This document shows, piece by piece, positions 1 to 12,685 of a DNA stretch of 64,000 bases. Within the stretch, counting starts at the first letter, position 1, and the number at the start of each line of letters is the position of its first letter. Under the pieces are notes generated by a model, which worked only from the letters and a program-made list of their open reading frames with translations, made no database searches and was not told the DNA's origin. The DNA lies in NCBI GenBank assembly GCA_963693085.1, contig OY856413.1:105050801-105114800 (forward strand), read 5' to 3'. The position numbers and the translations under genes were made by a program. Source of the stretch: Alisma plantago-aquatica. Its lineage: Eukaryota > Streptophyta > Magnoliopsida > Alismatales > Alismataceae.

Positions 1-1739
1 CATTCTTACCGGCAAGCATACTAGCTGTACTAAAGCGTAAAACCAGATGTCTTTCAAAGGAACATGACTATCAAGATGAGATATATCAACATGTAACATG
101 ATTATTAGAACAGGGTATGATGCCATATAACCTGATTATCAAGATAAGATAGATTACCACATGACCTGCAAGGTATAACGGAATATTACACAAACAAGGC
201 CTCAACCAATGTTTCGTATTTGATATGACTAGTAAATACTAAATGGCTGTATTACATTTTATTATGCCCTGAGGATTTGAACCGTACCGTTCAAATCCAA
301 CCTTCGGTTATGAAACCCAAGACGGTGCCATACAAGGTCAATGGAAGAGCCGGACTCCACGACCTCCCACCTCATGGTCAGTACATGAGTACAACACAAG
401 CAGGACCGCAGTCACATGCTGAAGTGGTCTAAGCCACAGGGTTAGCTCCATAGGCTACCCATTCTCTAGCCCGCCTTGGTACAGGTCACGGCGCTAGTAA
501 AACTGAGCCACGGGCCTGATCACCGTGCTCTGAGCCATGAACGCATTCATGCTCCATACATCACATATCCTAAGCCATGGGCCTGTTCACCATGCTCTAC
601 ACACATATCTGAGTCTGCAACCGAAGTTACACTCTTACCTCCTCATTTTCAGGCTAGGAGCAACCTACACATATTCAACAATATGCGCTTCCAGGTTAAC
701 CCGTAGGAAAACCCATTTCACCATCACCAAGTCCTGACGATGATGGATCTATGGCTAGGGCAAACTACATGATGTATTTCACTGTGCTTAATTAGTATCT
801 TTTAGATGGATTGCAAGATTCAACCAAGTTGTATGACATGCAAGGTATAACAGAAAGTAAAGAACATTATATTATGATCTATTCATATCAACCTGATCCA
901 TCTTAAGGATCCAACATCACATGTTATCACTTGGCCTCTTGCCAACCATCCAGATCCATCTCAAGGATCATCACATACCACAGGGTCTCAACCCTTCATC
1001 ATGCACTGCCATTGTCTCTTAAGGCTCACCTCATCATCATGGGACAGACATATCACATGCATACTCTTATAGAGTAATTATCAAAGCAATGTTACTCATT
1101 ACATATGTCACATAGCCCTTTCATGGCTAAAACATCACCTGCAAGGTTAGAGTACACAATAATCGTAGATTCAACATAAGGCATATGCTCGCTATCATGA
1201 AAGATCATTCAAGATAATCTAATTACCAATTTTTACACTTATTTGGTAACTGAGTATGTTAAGTACATCATTAATCAAACCATACTGATGCTTACTCTCA
1301 ATCTCAAGGTTATACAAGCAATCAAAGTATATAGAAATTATGTTAAGTATACAAAACCAACACTATTATTAACAAGGTCATTACTATTGCCACCAACTAT
1401 TGCCATCTTTATCATGAGGCAACCTTTAATATAACTGTCACTTAGCATTATTATTACCAACATTATTATCATAAAACAACCTACGAGTGTAACTATCATC
1501 ATTCTCATTATCGTTAATAATTAAGCATAAGGGTCACATCATCCATCTATTACATGAGGGCTAACATCATATACATTACTATCATTAGCATCCTTATTGT
1601 TTGCAAGGCTTCATATACATTGTTGATATCACAAACACCACCATCGCTCATTGGTGCATAGCTAACCACTTCCATCACATGAGGGACCGTCACCAAAGAA
1701 ACTCATACCCTCACTATAGCCTCACAACCCTCATCTAAA
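1..1739. other. Unassigned AT-rich sequence, no gene seen
   Basis: No convincing coding region, splice structure or mobile-element domain was seen. Open frames are short and lack family motifs. A short imperfect duplication (gagccacgggcctgatcac near 505 and agccatgggcctgttcac near 572) suggests repeat-derived DNA. The stretch runs directly into the motif-rich region that follows and may belong to the same element, whose left end would lie outside the window. Confidence 0.5.
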
Positions 1740-3070
1740 GCCTATCACCCAACATGGGTATCAACTACCACACTATCCCTATTGGCCAACACTCACTACT
1801 AACCCTATCGACCATCACCCACTACTACCCTATCGGCCAACACACTCTACTAACCCTATCGACCATCACACTCATGCACATAGGGTAGGGTATCGCCCAA
1901 CATGGCTATCGACCATTAGGGTATCACCCACCATGGTGTCGGCCATTAGGGCTATCGGCCATTAACCCTATCGGCCACTCATGGGCAAGGGTATCGGCCA
2001 CCCACAAGGACTCATCCTATCGTCCACCCAAGGTGCCATGTCGCCCAACATGGTCACCATGTTGACCAACACAAGAACAAAGGGGACCATGTCGGCCAAC
2101 ACAAGAACAAAGGGGACCATGTCGGCCAACTCATAGACAAAGGTGTTGCTCAACCCAAGGTTACTCATCATATCGGCCAATAAACCCTAGCTCACCCTAT
2201 CGTCCAACACATGGGCAAGGGTATCGGCCAACCTCAAGGACACAACATATCATCCACCAAGGAACCATATCGACCACCAGAGAGAGCACCCTATCGCCCA
2301 ACCTAGGTTACTATCGACCTCCAACACAAGGAACTCAAACCCTAGATCACCATATCGTTCAACTTAAGGGCAAGTGTGTCGCCCAACACACCCACAAGGA
2401 AGGGGTATCGCCCAACCCTAGGTCATCTTCAACCTCCAACACAAAGAGCACAAACCCTAAAAAGCAAGGTATACAAGGAACCCTAAACCCTAGAGAGGGA
2501 TATCGGCCACTAAGGTACATAAGCAAGATGTACAAGCAAGGAACTAAGCTAGACTACTAACATATAACAAGATCAAAGCCAGAGGTAAAAGAGTTAGGGT
2601 TAGAAACTATGCAACCCGCCTTAAGCTCCAAGCTTCAAGGAAGAAGATGCACTCCAAGGTCCAAAGCTATCGTCCACCAGGCTGCTCCAGGAAGGTGTAT
2701 CGGCCACCACTTCAGCTCCAAGGAAGTGTATCAGCCAACACAAGCAAGATGGAGAGGGATATCGTGCACCAAGGGTGGAGGGGAGACCAAAGGACCAAAG
2801 GAGACTAAGGCAAGGAGAAGAGCTACCTATATAGGAAGAAGGGGAGGAGAAACCAAGGTACAACCATGCTATGTGTCGCCCACCCAAGGGACACATGTCC
2901 ACCAACTCAAGCCACCTCTCATGCAAGCCATAAGGCACTTGTCCAAGATGTGCACCATGTGTCCATCAACCAAGCCAAGCCATATGGGCGACACAACAAG
3001 AGCTACTGGGCGACACATCAAGCAACTGGGCGACACACCACCTGCCCTGGGCGATACAAGGCTCAAGCAA
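1740..3070. repeat. Dispersed TATCGGCCAAC-type motif cluster
   Basis: Dozens of copies of an 8-12 base core (tatcggccaac, tatcgcccaac, tatcgaccatc, atgtcggccaac) occur at irregular 15-60 base spacing. From about 2985 a related gggcgacaca form takes over. Two adjacent 36-base units near 2062-2125 (each with aggggaccatgtcggccaac) are nearly exact. Open frames here, such as 2609-3274, are by-products of this low-complexity sequence and match no family I know. It may be the internal region or LTR of an unidentified retroelement. Confidence 0.6.
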
Positions 3071-3396
3071 GCCCAAACAAGGAACTCCAAGGCCCAAACA
3101 AGCTCAACTCAGGCCCAAAGGACTCAAACAACAAGCCCAAGACTTCCTCTCAACCATAGAGGAAGCAAAGAGGAAAAACATCTCACAAGATGGCAAACTT
3201 GCCCACAAAACCCTAAACTTGGGTTATTTGCAAGTAGCCCCTCGAACTCTCAACAAAGCACAACCAAACCCTAATCACCACTAAAGGTGATTAGCAAGCA
3301 CCAAAGCACCAAGATCAAGCAAAACAAACAGGGTAAACCCTAAAAGCAGGTCAGGGTCCTTACAAATTATGTCTGTGAGAACCTATCACGCATAGG

Positions 3397-5888
3397 GTCT
3401 GATCACAATCCGATAGCTATTCTCAATAAAAAAGTCTCCTTTCTATAAGGCTCGGTTCAAAGCTAAAGCTTCGTGGCACAATCATCCAGATTTCCAGAGG
3501 TTACTTGGTAGAGGCTGGAATCAGGAATGTCAATTCCATTCTGCTATGAACAATGTTAAGGAGACTCTTATCAGCTGGGACAAAAATATCACCAGGAAAT
3601 TTCATCATAAGAAGTACGATCTAACGAAAAGAATTACTGCTGCCCAAAAAGAATTGGAAGTAAATTATAACGTGGAGACAGACAGAATCAGTACTCAACT
3701 CGAGATGGAGCTGAAAAATCTTATGATGGAGGAAGAGGAGAAATGGAAACAGTGCAACCACATAAATTGGCTTCAACATGGCGATAATAACAGTAAGTTC
3801 TACCATGCTTTTGTCAATAATAGAAGGAGATTGAATAGAATTTCATCTCTCCAGAATAATGAGGGGGACTGGATTACCAACCAAACGGATCTGGGAAATC
3901 TCGTCCAACAACATTTTATAGATATGTTCACTGCTCATTCTACTCCTACTCGGAACCATATGAATACTATGTCAGCGTCTTTCAAGAAGCTTAAAAATAA
4001 CCAAGTAAGGTAGATTGCATCAGCGCCCACTGAATACGAAATCTGGAGAATCATTAAAAATGCAAATCCTTACAAAGCAGCGGGGCCGGATGGGACTGAC
4101 AACCTGTTCTTTAAAAGGCAGTGGAAAATTATTAAATCTTCTGTTATAAGGACTATACGAAGCATGCTGAATGGCCAACCTATTGAGGACACTGTGGCTG
4201 ATTCGAGTATCGTTCTCATTCCGAAATGCAAAATCCCTACGAAGTGTACTCAATTAAGACCCATATCTCTCAATAACACCATCATGAAACTCGCATCGAA
4301 AGTAGTAGTGGAACGGGTGAAGCACCACATGCCTAAGTGGGTCTCTAAAGTACAAACCAGTTTTATTCCAGGAAGAAGCATTACCGAAAATATTATTGTG
4401 GTCCAGGAAATTATTCACAATATGAGGAGGAAATCTAGTGCACCCTACATGGCGATTAAAGTGGATCTTTCTAAAGCCTATGATAGGCTATCCTGGGCGT
4501 TCATTGACAATACACTGGAGAAGTTGAACTGGCCCCGTAATATTCATCAATATGTCATGAATTCACTACAGGCAGGTGATACAAGTATTATCCTGAACGG
4601 CACATCTCTACCCAAGTTCAAAGCTACCAGGGGTCTCCGTCAGGGAGATCCCCTTTCCCCTTACATCTTTGTGCTCTGCATGGAAAGACTTACACAACTC
4701 ATCAACAACTTAGTGAACGAGAAAATCTGGAAACCGGTGAAAATGTCTCAGCAGGGTCCCAAGGTCTCTCATGTTATGTTCGCAGATGATATAGTTCTAT
4801 TTGCGCAGGCTTCTTTGGACCAGATTGCTACTATTAATAAATGTTTCCAAAGTTTTGAAGATGCTTCTGGCCAAAAGATCTCTATTGACAAGTCTAAAAT
4901 CTTCTTTTCTAAATCTGTGAATCGAAGTTTATGTTTGCAAATTTGCTCGGCTAGTGGTATTGCAGAGACGGAGGACCTGGGGAGGTACCTTGGAGTGCCT
5001 CTGCTACATCATAAAATCACTAAGGACACCTATGCTCATCTCACGGAGAACATCTCTTCTAAGATCAATGGGTGGGCGGCGGGAACTCTTTCCCTTGCAG
5101 GCAGGATATGCCTTGCGAAATCTGTGCTTACTTCTATTCCTACGTACTCCATGCAGACAGCTAATGTACCAGTCTCTGTGTGTAAAAAGCTGGATAAAAC
5201 AATAAGGCAATTCATTTGGGGAGGTGGGCACAAAGATCACCCGATATCTCTTGTTTCCTGGGGAAAAGTTACCAAGAGCCTAGACAGGGGGGGACTGGGC
5301 ATTAAGTCTATGAATGACTGGAACAAAGCACTTCTCTGGAAGAACACGTGGAATTTCATAAACGCCAGACCTTCTCTTTGGCAGGAGGGAATACATAACA
5401 AATATAAGAAGAGCAATGCTCGGAATGGAGGCAGATCCACACCTTTTTGGAAATCAGTCAGTAAAGGGGTTGATTTCGTTACATCTAACTGCTCTAAAAT
5501 TATTGGAGATGGACGGGAAACCTTGGTGTGGCATGACTGTTGGGTTCCCAATTATGGTAAGCTGGAAGATATCTGCATCAAACCTATTAATGAGGATATC
5601 AAGGATATGACAGTATCTAGTATCATCAGCCTTGATAATAACTGGGATACTGAGTTCCTGTCAACTTATTTGCCTACAGAATGTGTCGACAACATCAGAA
5701 GCATCCCGACCCCTCACACCGATAATGGGAGTGATCTTTGGAGTTGGAAGCACGACATTACAGGAAGATACTTGATCAGTACGGCATACGAGATGATACA
5801 TTCTACAGAAGCAGATACTACTGACACGGTATGGGGAAAATCTAGAAAACGCAGGTTCCGTCCAAAATCCGTATATTCCTATGGTTAG
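3397..5888 (+). pseudogene. LINE ORF2: endonuclease tail, linker, reverse transcriptase
   Basis: The endonuclease C-terminus shows GSDHNPI at 3397-3420. A frameshift near 3440 precedes the linker (WLQHGDNNSKFYHAFVNNRR). One frame then continues from 3546 across an in-frame TAG at 4011-4013. Reverse transcriptase motifs follow: IKVDLSKAYDRLSW (from about 4456), GLRQGDPLSPYIF (from about 4632) and the catalytic FADDIVLF (from about 4779). The plant-LINE downstream block with GGLGIKSMNDWNKALLW is intact. Near 5838 a one-base loss in an A-run shifts the frame, and a TAG stands where TGG (W) would be expected. This protein would have copied LINE RNA by target-primed reverse transcription, but this copy cannot make it. 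Confidence 0.88.
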
Positions 5889-6750
5889 CTGCCCATGAGG
5901 CCATTATGACGAATGTTCGAAGAGAACACTGCAAGTTCACTAGCTCTGCTATTTGTCCTAGATGCAACAACAGAGAAGAGTCGACCCTGCATGCTTTGCG
6001 GGATTGCCAGCATGCGGCTGAGGTGTGGAATCAAATAGCTATACGAGGTGACCTCATTACCAGCACGGGCATGGATTCTAAAAGCTGGCTATCAAAGATA
6101 CTACAAGAAGACAATAGTACCCAAATCAAGGTAGCTACGACATGCTGGGTGATTTGGAAAGCCAGGAATGATGAAGTGTTTAACATACTCAAACAACCGA
6201 AAAGCCATCAGATTAACCTGATCACGGAATTGCAGAGATCTATTCATACCGCTTGGAGTAATAAAGCTCGCAGACATCAGGAGGAGGTGTCCCAAGAGTG
6301 TGCACAGACGATGAATGAAGACGAAGGAATGCTTTGGATGACTGATGCCTCAGTTCACGGTAATTGGGCGGCCATTGCGGCAGTGGCAATCGACCGAAAC
6401 GGGCAGTGGATTGGTGGCTGTGCAAGGAGGATCAAGGTAGCCTCAGTAGTCGAAGCTGAAATCTGAGCAATCCTTCTTGCTACTGAAGTAAGTAAACTCA
6501 ATGACTATGCAAGGTACACTCTAGCTACAGATAGTGAGATGACCGTGGAAATGTTGGAGAAGAACGCAGCTAATGCACCGGCGGTGAGACACTGGATTAA
6601 GAAAATCCGATATAATTTGAAGGAAACTGAAGACGTCATTATAAAGAAAGTCAACAGAGGTAATCTCCATGTGGTGGACAGCCTTGCTAAACACCACTTC
6701 AAAACTTACCAGGATGATCAAATTTACATCGACCCTCCACTCGACCCTGT
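5843..6750 (+). pseudogene. LINE ORF2 C-terminus: zf-RVT and RNase H
   Basis: This continues ORF2 in a shifted frame. A cysteine/histidine segment (CPRCNNREESTLHALRDC, from about 5957) is the zf-RVT knuckle common in plant LINEs. The RNase H domain follows: WMTDASVHGNWAAIAAVA (from about 6337), VVEAEI, then a TGA at 6464-6466, then AILLATEVSKLNDYARYTL and ATDSEM, with DSLAKHHF near the end. The single TGA is the only stop in RNase H, so the lesion is mild. RNase H at the end of ORF2 is typical of plant L1 elements. After about 6750 the sequence is 3' untranslated. Confidence 0.85.
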
Positions 6751-6895
6751 AGGTCAATCCCCCCCTTATCTCATCTGTAATGGTAGGAGTCCTACCAAAT
6801 TTATTTTTCAATTAGGTATCTGCTGTAATCATTGGCGCTTCCCTGCAAGAGGAGAGCAGGCTGAATAATAGTATCTCCTGACTTCACCAAAAAAA

Positions 6896-6898
<3 letters not shown>

Positions 6899-6945
<47 letters not shown>
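6899..6945. repeat. (TA)n microsatellite
   Basis: A nearly pure TA run joins the LINE A-tail to the SINE-like unit that follows. It could be the decayed tail of either element. Translated TA runs give meaningless YIYI peptides. Confidence 0.9.
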
Positions 6946-6947
<2 letters not shown>

Positions 6948-7100
6948 GATTAAGAGAGAAAGATTTCTCCCCCTCTCTCCCATAACCCGTGACGGAGGCC
7001 GGACGCCCGGGAGGGTGATAAATCAAGAGATGCTTCTCTGTGTGGTTTCGAACGCGAGTCCAGCAGAATTCGCCAACCGGGCTATTCCCTTGCCGACTAT
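6946..7100 (-). mobile_element. tRNA-derived SINE, copy 1
   Basis: Read on the minus strand, the 5' end carries an A-box-like element (atagcccggttggc) and a B-box-like element (gcgttcgaaacc) at the spacing of an RNA polymerase III internal promoter. The body ends in a stretch with ggcgtccggcctccgtcacg that resembles the 3' part of the second SINE at 9283-9451. The tail would be the (TA)n at 6899-6945. It cannot form a full tRNA cloverleaf, so it is not a tRNA gene. Confidence 0.65.
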
Positions 7101-7121
7101 ATACATATATGTATGTATGTA

Positions 7122-7589
<468 letters not shown>

Positions 7590-7611
7590 ACATATTTGTA
7601 TATGTTCGTGT

Positions 7612-7975
7612 GTGTGTGCATACACTCGAGTGTATTCGAGTAGTTTTTCATGATGCAATTTTTTTTTTTAAATCTAATCCGTTGATCTTCTTAAACATCA
7701 TGTGAATAGCTCATATATAAAATTTGAGCCCATTTGGACATTTACAAGTCATGTTATGAAGACCGCAAAAATTATGCATTTCAAATTAGTTTCACGAGTC
7801 GATTTTGTTGCCCTCAGATGAATGACTTACACTCATCCAAATGAGCTCAAAATTTGTATATATTCTAATTATAGTATGACGTTGAAGATCAATGTTTATA
7901 TTTTGTAAAAAATAGTCTTGATATGCAAACACACTTGAGTGTATTATTCGAATGTATTCTAACCTGACTCTCTTT
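7612..7975. mobile_element. (TA)n-associated MITE, copy b
   Basis: This begins with a tacactcgagtgtattcgag end and finishes gtattctaacctgactctc followed by tctatatata, the same right end as other family members. It lies about 540 bases upstream of the Furry-like start codon, so it may be within or next to the promoter. Confidence 0.7.
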
Positions 7976-8512
7976 CTATATATCCATGGCTTGGTGGCAA
8001 CACTATTTTCTAAGGCAAATGATTAATTACACGATCTATTATATGCTTCCGTAGTTTTGAAGCACGGCACTGATGAATGCACGTGGGACTTTTGTGAAGT
8101 TACATTTATTGCAATGTAGATCTAATCCTAAACTCTGTTTTTGATATAATCATATGGTAGAACTTACCTGAATTCACCAATAAAAAAGAAGTGAAATGGT
8201 GTCATGAGGCTGAGCCGCTGGGCGTCCGGTTCGCACAGCAGCTGAACTGAAAGGCACGCGAACCATCGACCCTCAATACACCCCCATTTTCCGATTCGAC
8301 AGCCCCCTTCGCTCCACCTCTGGAAACAGTAAAGCCCGCATCCCGTTGGTTTGAGCTGCCCGATCTCTGTTGTCGTCTGCTGTCCCAGCTTCTTCCTGCC
8401 CCTCCCGGCTCGTTGCCATGGATTCACGCGAGCAAAGGCGCCCTCTCTCAACGGGGAGGTAACTGCTGAGGGGTCTCTCGCGGCAAAACGGCGGCCGGAT
8501 CACGGGGACGCG
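7976..8512 (+). promoter_or_regulatory. Probable promoter and 5' UTR of the Furry-like gene
   Basis: This is the interval between the last upstream MITE and the start codon. AT-rich sequence changes to GC-rich sequence near 8215, as expected for a 5' UTR leading into a GC-rich first exon. I see no convincing TATA box and the transcription start cannot be placed. The frame of the first exon is open upstream to 8351, but no conserved protein precedes the methionine at 8513. Confidence 0.45.
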
Positions 8513-8608
8513 ATGAACGTCGGGGGCGCAGCCAAGCTGATCGTGGAGGCTCTCCTCCAGCGGTTTCTTCCACTCGCGCGCCGGAGGATAGAGACCGCAC
8601 AAGCCCAG
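8513..8608 (+). CDS. Furry-like cell morphogenesis protein, coding exon 1
   Basis: This exon encodes 32 residues, containing GGAAKLIVEALLQRFLPLAR and ending RRRIETAQAQ. It closely matches, from memory, the N-terminus of plant Furry/cell morphogenesis proteins (large ARM/HEAT-repeat proteins related to yeast Tao3 and animal Furry). Those proteins scaffold NDR-kinase signalling in polarised growth; the plant role is less clear. I chose ATG 8513 because plant homologues begin with a short M-x-x-G leader before AAKLI. The exon ends in phase 0 at a GT donor (8609-8610). The next exon, nearly 10 kb away, continues with DGQYLRP as in homologues. Confidence 0.88.
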
Positions 8609-9282
8609 GTGCTTCACTTCAGCTGAATTCTTGTGTTTTGACGGGAAACGCATCAAAGTCTTGCTCTGTTGTATTTTCTTCACTGCTGTATTTTTAACTC
8701 TCTGGTGGTCTGCCAATTGGAGCTATTTTTTTCTAGCTAGCTGTTAGTATGCACTTGCATTGTTAAATATGCATCGAGCTGCATTAGTTTCAACCACGAG
8801 TTCCTAATTTGAGCTCTCTGGCACATTGGTTGCGAGATTGTGGGCTTATTCGGTAACGTCACTGAATTTCTAAGTTTCAGCAGCAGTCCGTTAGGATGTT
8901 TCCCCGAATACTTTCTGCAATGAGCCGATACAGAGAAAACAACTGGAATGAACAACACCATCTATTCGTTCTACTAAGAATGCCACATTCCTTCCGGACC
9001 AGATCTTGTTTCTCCCAAATGGTTCCCCAGTTCAATCGAATTTCCTTGTCACTTGATATTTCATAACAATGAGATGCTGGAATGGGATCAATATGTAGCA
9101 GTCATCCATAGTCTTTAATGCATAGTTGCCTTTACACTTAAGCTGGTAATAGGCACCTTGATATTTTCCTCCATAACTATATTCTCTAGCATTATCTATA
9201 TCAAATGCTGAAGACAGCGATATAAACCATAGTTTAAACTAAAGTGTCTGATTTCTATGCCACTTCCAGTGTCTGATTAGTG

Positions 9283-9451
9283 ACTCACCCCAACACGGTA
9301 AACTCCGACGCCTGAGAGGGTGTGGTTCAGTCACCCCCTCCCATGCCCAATTAGCGTGGAGTGCTATTCACAGAGCGCTTTCGGTGTGATTTGAACCCGT
9401 ATCCTTCATTGGGACTTACTGAGCTCTTACCAACCGGGCTACTCTGGTCGG
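9283..9451 (-). mobile_element. tRNA-derived SINE, copy 2
   Basis: On the minus strand it begins ccgaccagagtagcccggtt, with an A box (tagcccggttggtaagagc) and a B box (gggttcaaatc) separated by about 35 bases. A tRNA-unrelated body follows, ending with ggcgtcggagtttaccg. It shares head and 3' segment with copy 1. Pol III boxes plus a non-tRNA body define a SINE. The tail is not clear, so the boundary near 9283 is approximate. Confidence 0.72.
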
Positions 9452-9700
9452 ACTACACAAGATTTTGACGACCAAATAAAGAAATTAAGTCACAAAATTT
9501 CAGACTTTTAGTAGGATGATCAACATTAATAAATAAACCTAATTATGCAATAACATTATATATTGATATTTGGTGGCATTGCTCCTATGTGTGTGAGTGA
9601 AAAGTACATAAATGTTCCATTGGGGATTTCGATCAACCTATACATAATTATATTCTTATGCAGTACTATATTATATCTTCCATCCTGTATGAAATTCAAT
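9452..9700 (+). repeat. Fragment shared with the element at 25547-26938
   Basis: The segment acacaagattttgacgacca and the sequence after it (including cctaattatgcaataa and gtgagtgaaaag) recur at about 25632-25800 in the same orientation. It is a diverged piece of that dispersed element. 9701-10789 shows nothing recognisable beyond a poly-G run at about 10356-10366 and a short duplication near 10742-10773. Confidence 0.6.
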
Positions 9701-10789
9701 GACACATAATACTTCTCAATCTTCAAAATTTGACTTTTTATTTTTATTTCATTTAACGGGATTATAGACCTAAGAATTTCGCTACATGCATGTGAATTTC
9801 TTTATTGGGAATGTACAAAAAACAAATCTTTGACCAAAATCTTGGCATCGCGGTCGAAAATTTAAACTATGATATAAACTATACTACAGAAAAAGAGAGA
9901 CCTATATTAAGGTTTATTCGATCATTTTTCATTGTGGCTACCTCAAGCAACAATTACCCTGATGATATGTTTTTTTTTTTAAATACATTGCTGTCATGGT
10001 ATCTTTGTTATTGTATTTTAGATACAAATCCGTTGAAAGAATGATTGACTTTATTTATATGAATTTGTCATTTAACTTCGAACCTTTTGGTACTCTCCCA
10101 GTGGTTTTGCTGATGCATATGAGGGTGCACCTTTCACTAATCTTGTCTAATTATTCTATTGACACTGTCTGAAAGCATGCCAACCCTTCTTGAGTCTTGC
10201 TTTGCACACCATTCTTAACACAATATATGTTACAATTGCTGGATCAAGTGTTTAGAATGATGGCATTTGAAGCTTCATGTAGACATATAGAGACAAGGAT
10301 TGTCCATCGACTAGTAGAGTGCCATTAGGCTTCCTTTCTCCTTGCGTTTTGGTTTGGGGGGGGGGGCAACCCAATCATAGAGAATCTAGGAGATTTAACT
10401 TTCAAGTATTTGATGTAAAGGCTGAGTTGGAGTTCTACATGTGAGTATGGGAATCTATTGTAAGTAATAAAGTATTTCAACGAAAGGATTGGTGAAGGGT
10501 AAATTGGAGCCATCCACTAGATGCTGAAACTTATGGAGTTTTCTGATCAATGAAGGGGTTGGTTTGAAGCTTTTAATATTACCAGAAAGTGCACTGATAA
10601 AGTGATTAGACATGAAGGTGTGCTTTCTCTTTTTTGTTTCTTATCATTGATCAACTGTTGTCTGCTTTGCTGAAAGTTTGCTAGGAAAATGGATATATGA
10701 ATTCTTCATGCTTTTAGAGGACATGATATTGTCCAATTGCAATAGGCAGATGGTTGTCCAATAGGCAGATGGTTCTATAATTTTCTTAA

Positions 10790-12282
10790 CAATGCTTAGA
10801 AAAAGGGAAGTGGGAGGTGCGTACACATGGCGTTTTGGCCGCACTTTTTAAAAACACGAATGCTTAATTTCCTATATATTTTATACACAATTACACTTAT
10901 TTGTATGTAAATAATCATTTTTAGAAACTTATATACATATCTAAACCCAAGTGATAGTGTAAAATTCACCCTACTCGTCATTGTGAGTAGTTTATAACAT
11001 AACTATAAAAGAATGATTCTAAAGAAAACAATTACGTAAATTTAACATATGTTGAAATAAATCTAAATTAGTTACTTACACGAAGATGGAACATTTTTCA
11101 CCGTCAACCAATGTATTAAAAAGCGGAAAGCGGGAGGCGTGCGGACAACACCTTGTAACCGATTAAGCGGCAGGCGGGCGATTAAGCAGGCGATTTTTGA
11201 AAAAGTGGGTGCCTAAATTCATATACATTTTATACAAAATTACACGTGTGTATATAAGAATTATATTTCTGAGGAACTTTTATACATATTTAATCAGCAA
11301 ATCAGTAATAAACTAAGTATTAATCAATACTTTGCTACCACTAAATATTTCTAATCACTAAAATCAGCAAGCAGATCAGTAATATTGTAAATAACAAACT
11401 ATGAATTATTGATTTAATACTTTACTAGGAATCCAGTAATCAGTATTGCACCAAAAAAGTAATGCTAACCAGTAGTACCAATCAGTGATCACTGAAAGCA
11501 GCAAGGAAAGCAGCAAAACAAATCATGCTTTAGAAGTATAACAGAGTAATATGATATTTACTTAGATACATTACAGATTTACCCTATCATTAGGGCTTAC
11601 ACACAATTAGGACTAGGTATATCGTAGAACACTTAATGCATACAAGTTTCATATATTATAGTCAGCACTACTTGGACCATGTAATTAATTAATGTTACAT
11701 GCTTCCAGTAGATTTTTTTTAAAAAAGCGGGCAAAGAGCGGGAAAAAAACGGACAAAAAGCGGGTGAAGCGGACAAAAAGCGGGCGATTTTCTTCAAAAC
11801 GATTAATCGGGCGCTTATGGGCTAAATTAAGCGGCTGAGGGTGCTGGCCAATTAAGCGGCCGCTTAAGTGGCCGCCTGGGCCTTTTTTAATACAGTGCCG
11901 TCAACTAAGTCGAATCAATTATAGAAAAGACGAAAGACACCACCAGGAGAATAAGGAAACCAAAATTAGTTAAAAATACACCACATTATATATTGACATG
12001 AGAGATTTCCTAAAAGATTAAGAACACGAGAGATTTGCTAAACGATTAAGCCATATAACATCATAAACATTAATGCAAATCACTGTATTGAAAAACGTTC
12101 TGAGCGGCCGCTTAAATGACCTCTTAATTGGCCAGGACCTCCAGCCGCTTAATTTTGCCGTTGAGCGCCCGCTTAGCGTTTCTACAAAAAAAATACCACT
12201 TTTTTGGCCACTTAGCCTGCTTTTTTTCCCGCTTTTCCCCCCATTTTTGGGCCCTTTTTTGCCCTTTTTTTTTAAAATACTG
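10790..12282. mobile_element. Older hAT-like element of family 1, interrupted
   Basis: The left end is caatgcttagaaaaagggaa. The sequence to 11100 resembles the interior of the copy starting at 49599 (shared aatctaaattagt block). It is interrupted by a younger element at 11109-11897 and resumes at 11906. The right part carries GCGGCCGCTTAA motifs and an end reading ttttaaaatactg (12270-12282). Flanking 8-mers do not match, so the copy is old or made of two partial elements; a second internal start is possible at 12081 (cactgtattgaaaaacg). Confidence 0.5.
11109..11897. mobile_element. hAT-like non-autonomous element, family 1
   Basis: It is flanked by a perfect 8-bp target duplication, ccgtcaac (11101-11108 and 11898-11905). 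The ends are inverted: caatgtattaaaaagcgg on the left and, reversed, cactgtattaaaaaaggc on the right. Both subterminal regions are dense in aagcgg / gcggccgctta motifs, like hAT transposase-binding repeats. The length is 789 bp and there is no transposase frame. An 8-bp duplication with CA..TG-type ends fits the hAT superfamily. Confidence 0.85.
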
Positions 12283-12685
12283 CTGTACTGCTATAACCTC
12301 AAGTAAATTTTATGGTCCAAGTATTATTGGCTATAAAATATTAAACTTATATTATTATATACATTAAATATTCTATGATAAGCCGTTGTTCTAATTGAAT
12401 GCATACTTTGTATGTAAGTTGTAATAATAGCATGCTGTTGTAATGTATACAAGTAAATTACATGTAATTATTATCTACTTTAGAATGCATACTTTAATTA
12501 AATCTACTGCTGGTAATGTATGACTAATTAATGATATGCACATATAACAATAAGTTAGTAAGGTATCCATTATAAGTCTATTGTTTACTGTTTAGCTATG
12601 TAAACATGTGATGCAAATTTTTTGTTGTATTTGTAGGGTGTTTTATCCATGTCAAGTCTATTGTTTACTACATTATAGCTATAAT

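Larger units (their letters stand above)
3360..6897 (+). mobile_element. 5'-truncated L1-type LINE
   Basis: A non-LTR retrotransposon copy starts abruptly within the endonuclease domain, as expected from incomplete reverse transcription. It runs through reverse transcriptase, a zinc-knuckle (zf-RVT) region and an RNase H domain, and ends in an A-run (6890-6897) followed by (TA)n. Order and motifs fit the plant L1 clade. The left edge is approximate because I could not find a target duplication. The reading frame has few lesions, so the copy is moderately young. It lies about 1.6 kb upstream of the Furry-like gene on the same strand. Confidence 0.88.

Noticed and set aside
2609..3274. 221-codon protein-coding gene
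   Set aside because: Composition follows the short repeated motif, and no conserved domain, splice site or start context was seen.
8273..8716. 147-codon antisense frame over exon 1
   Set aside because: It overlaps the conserved Furry-like exon in the opposite direction and shows no family motif; it follows from GC-rich sequence.
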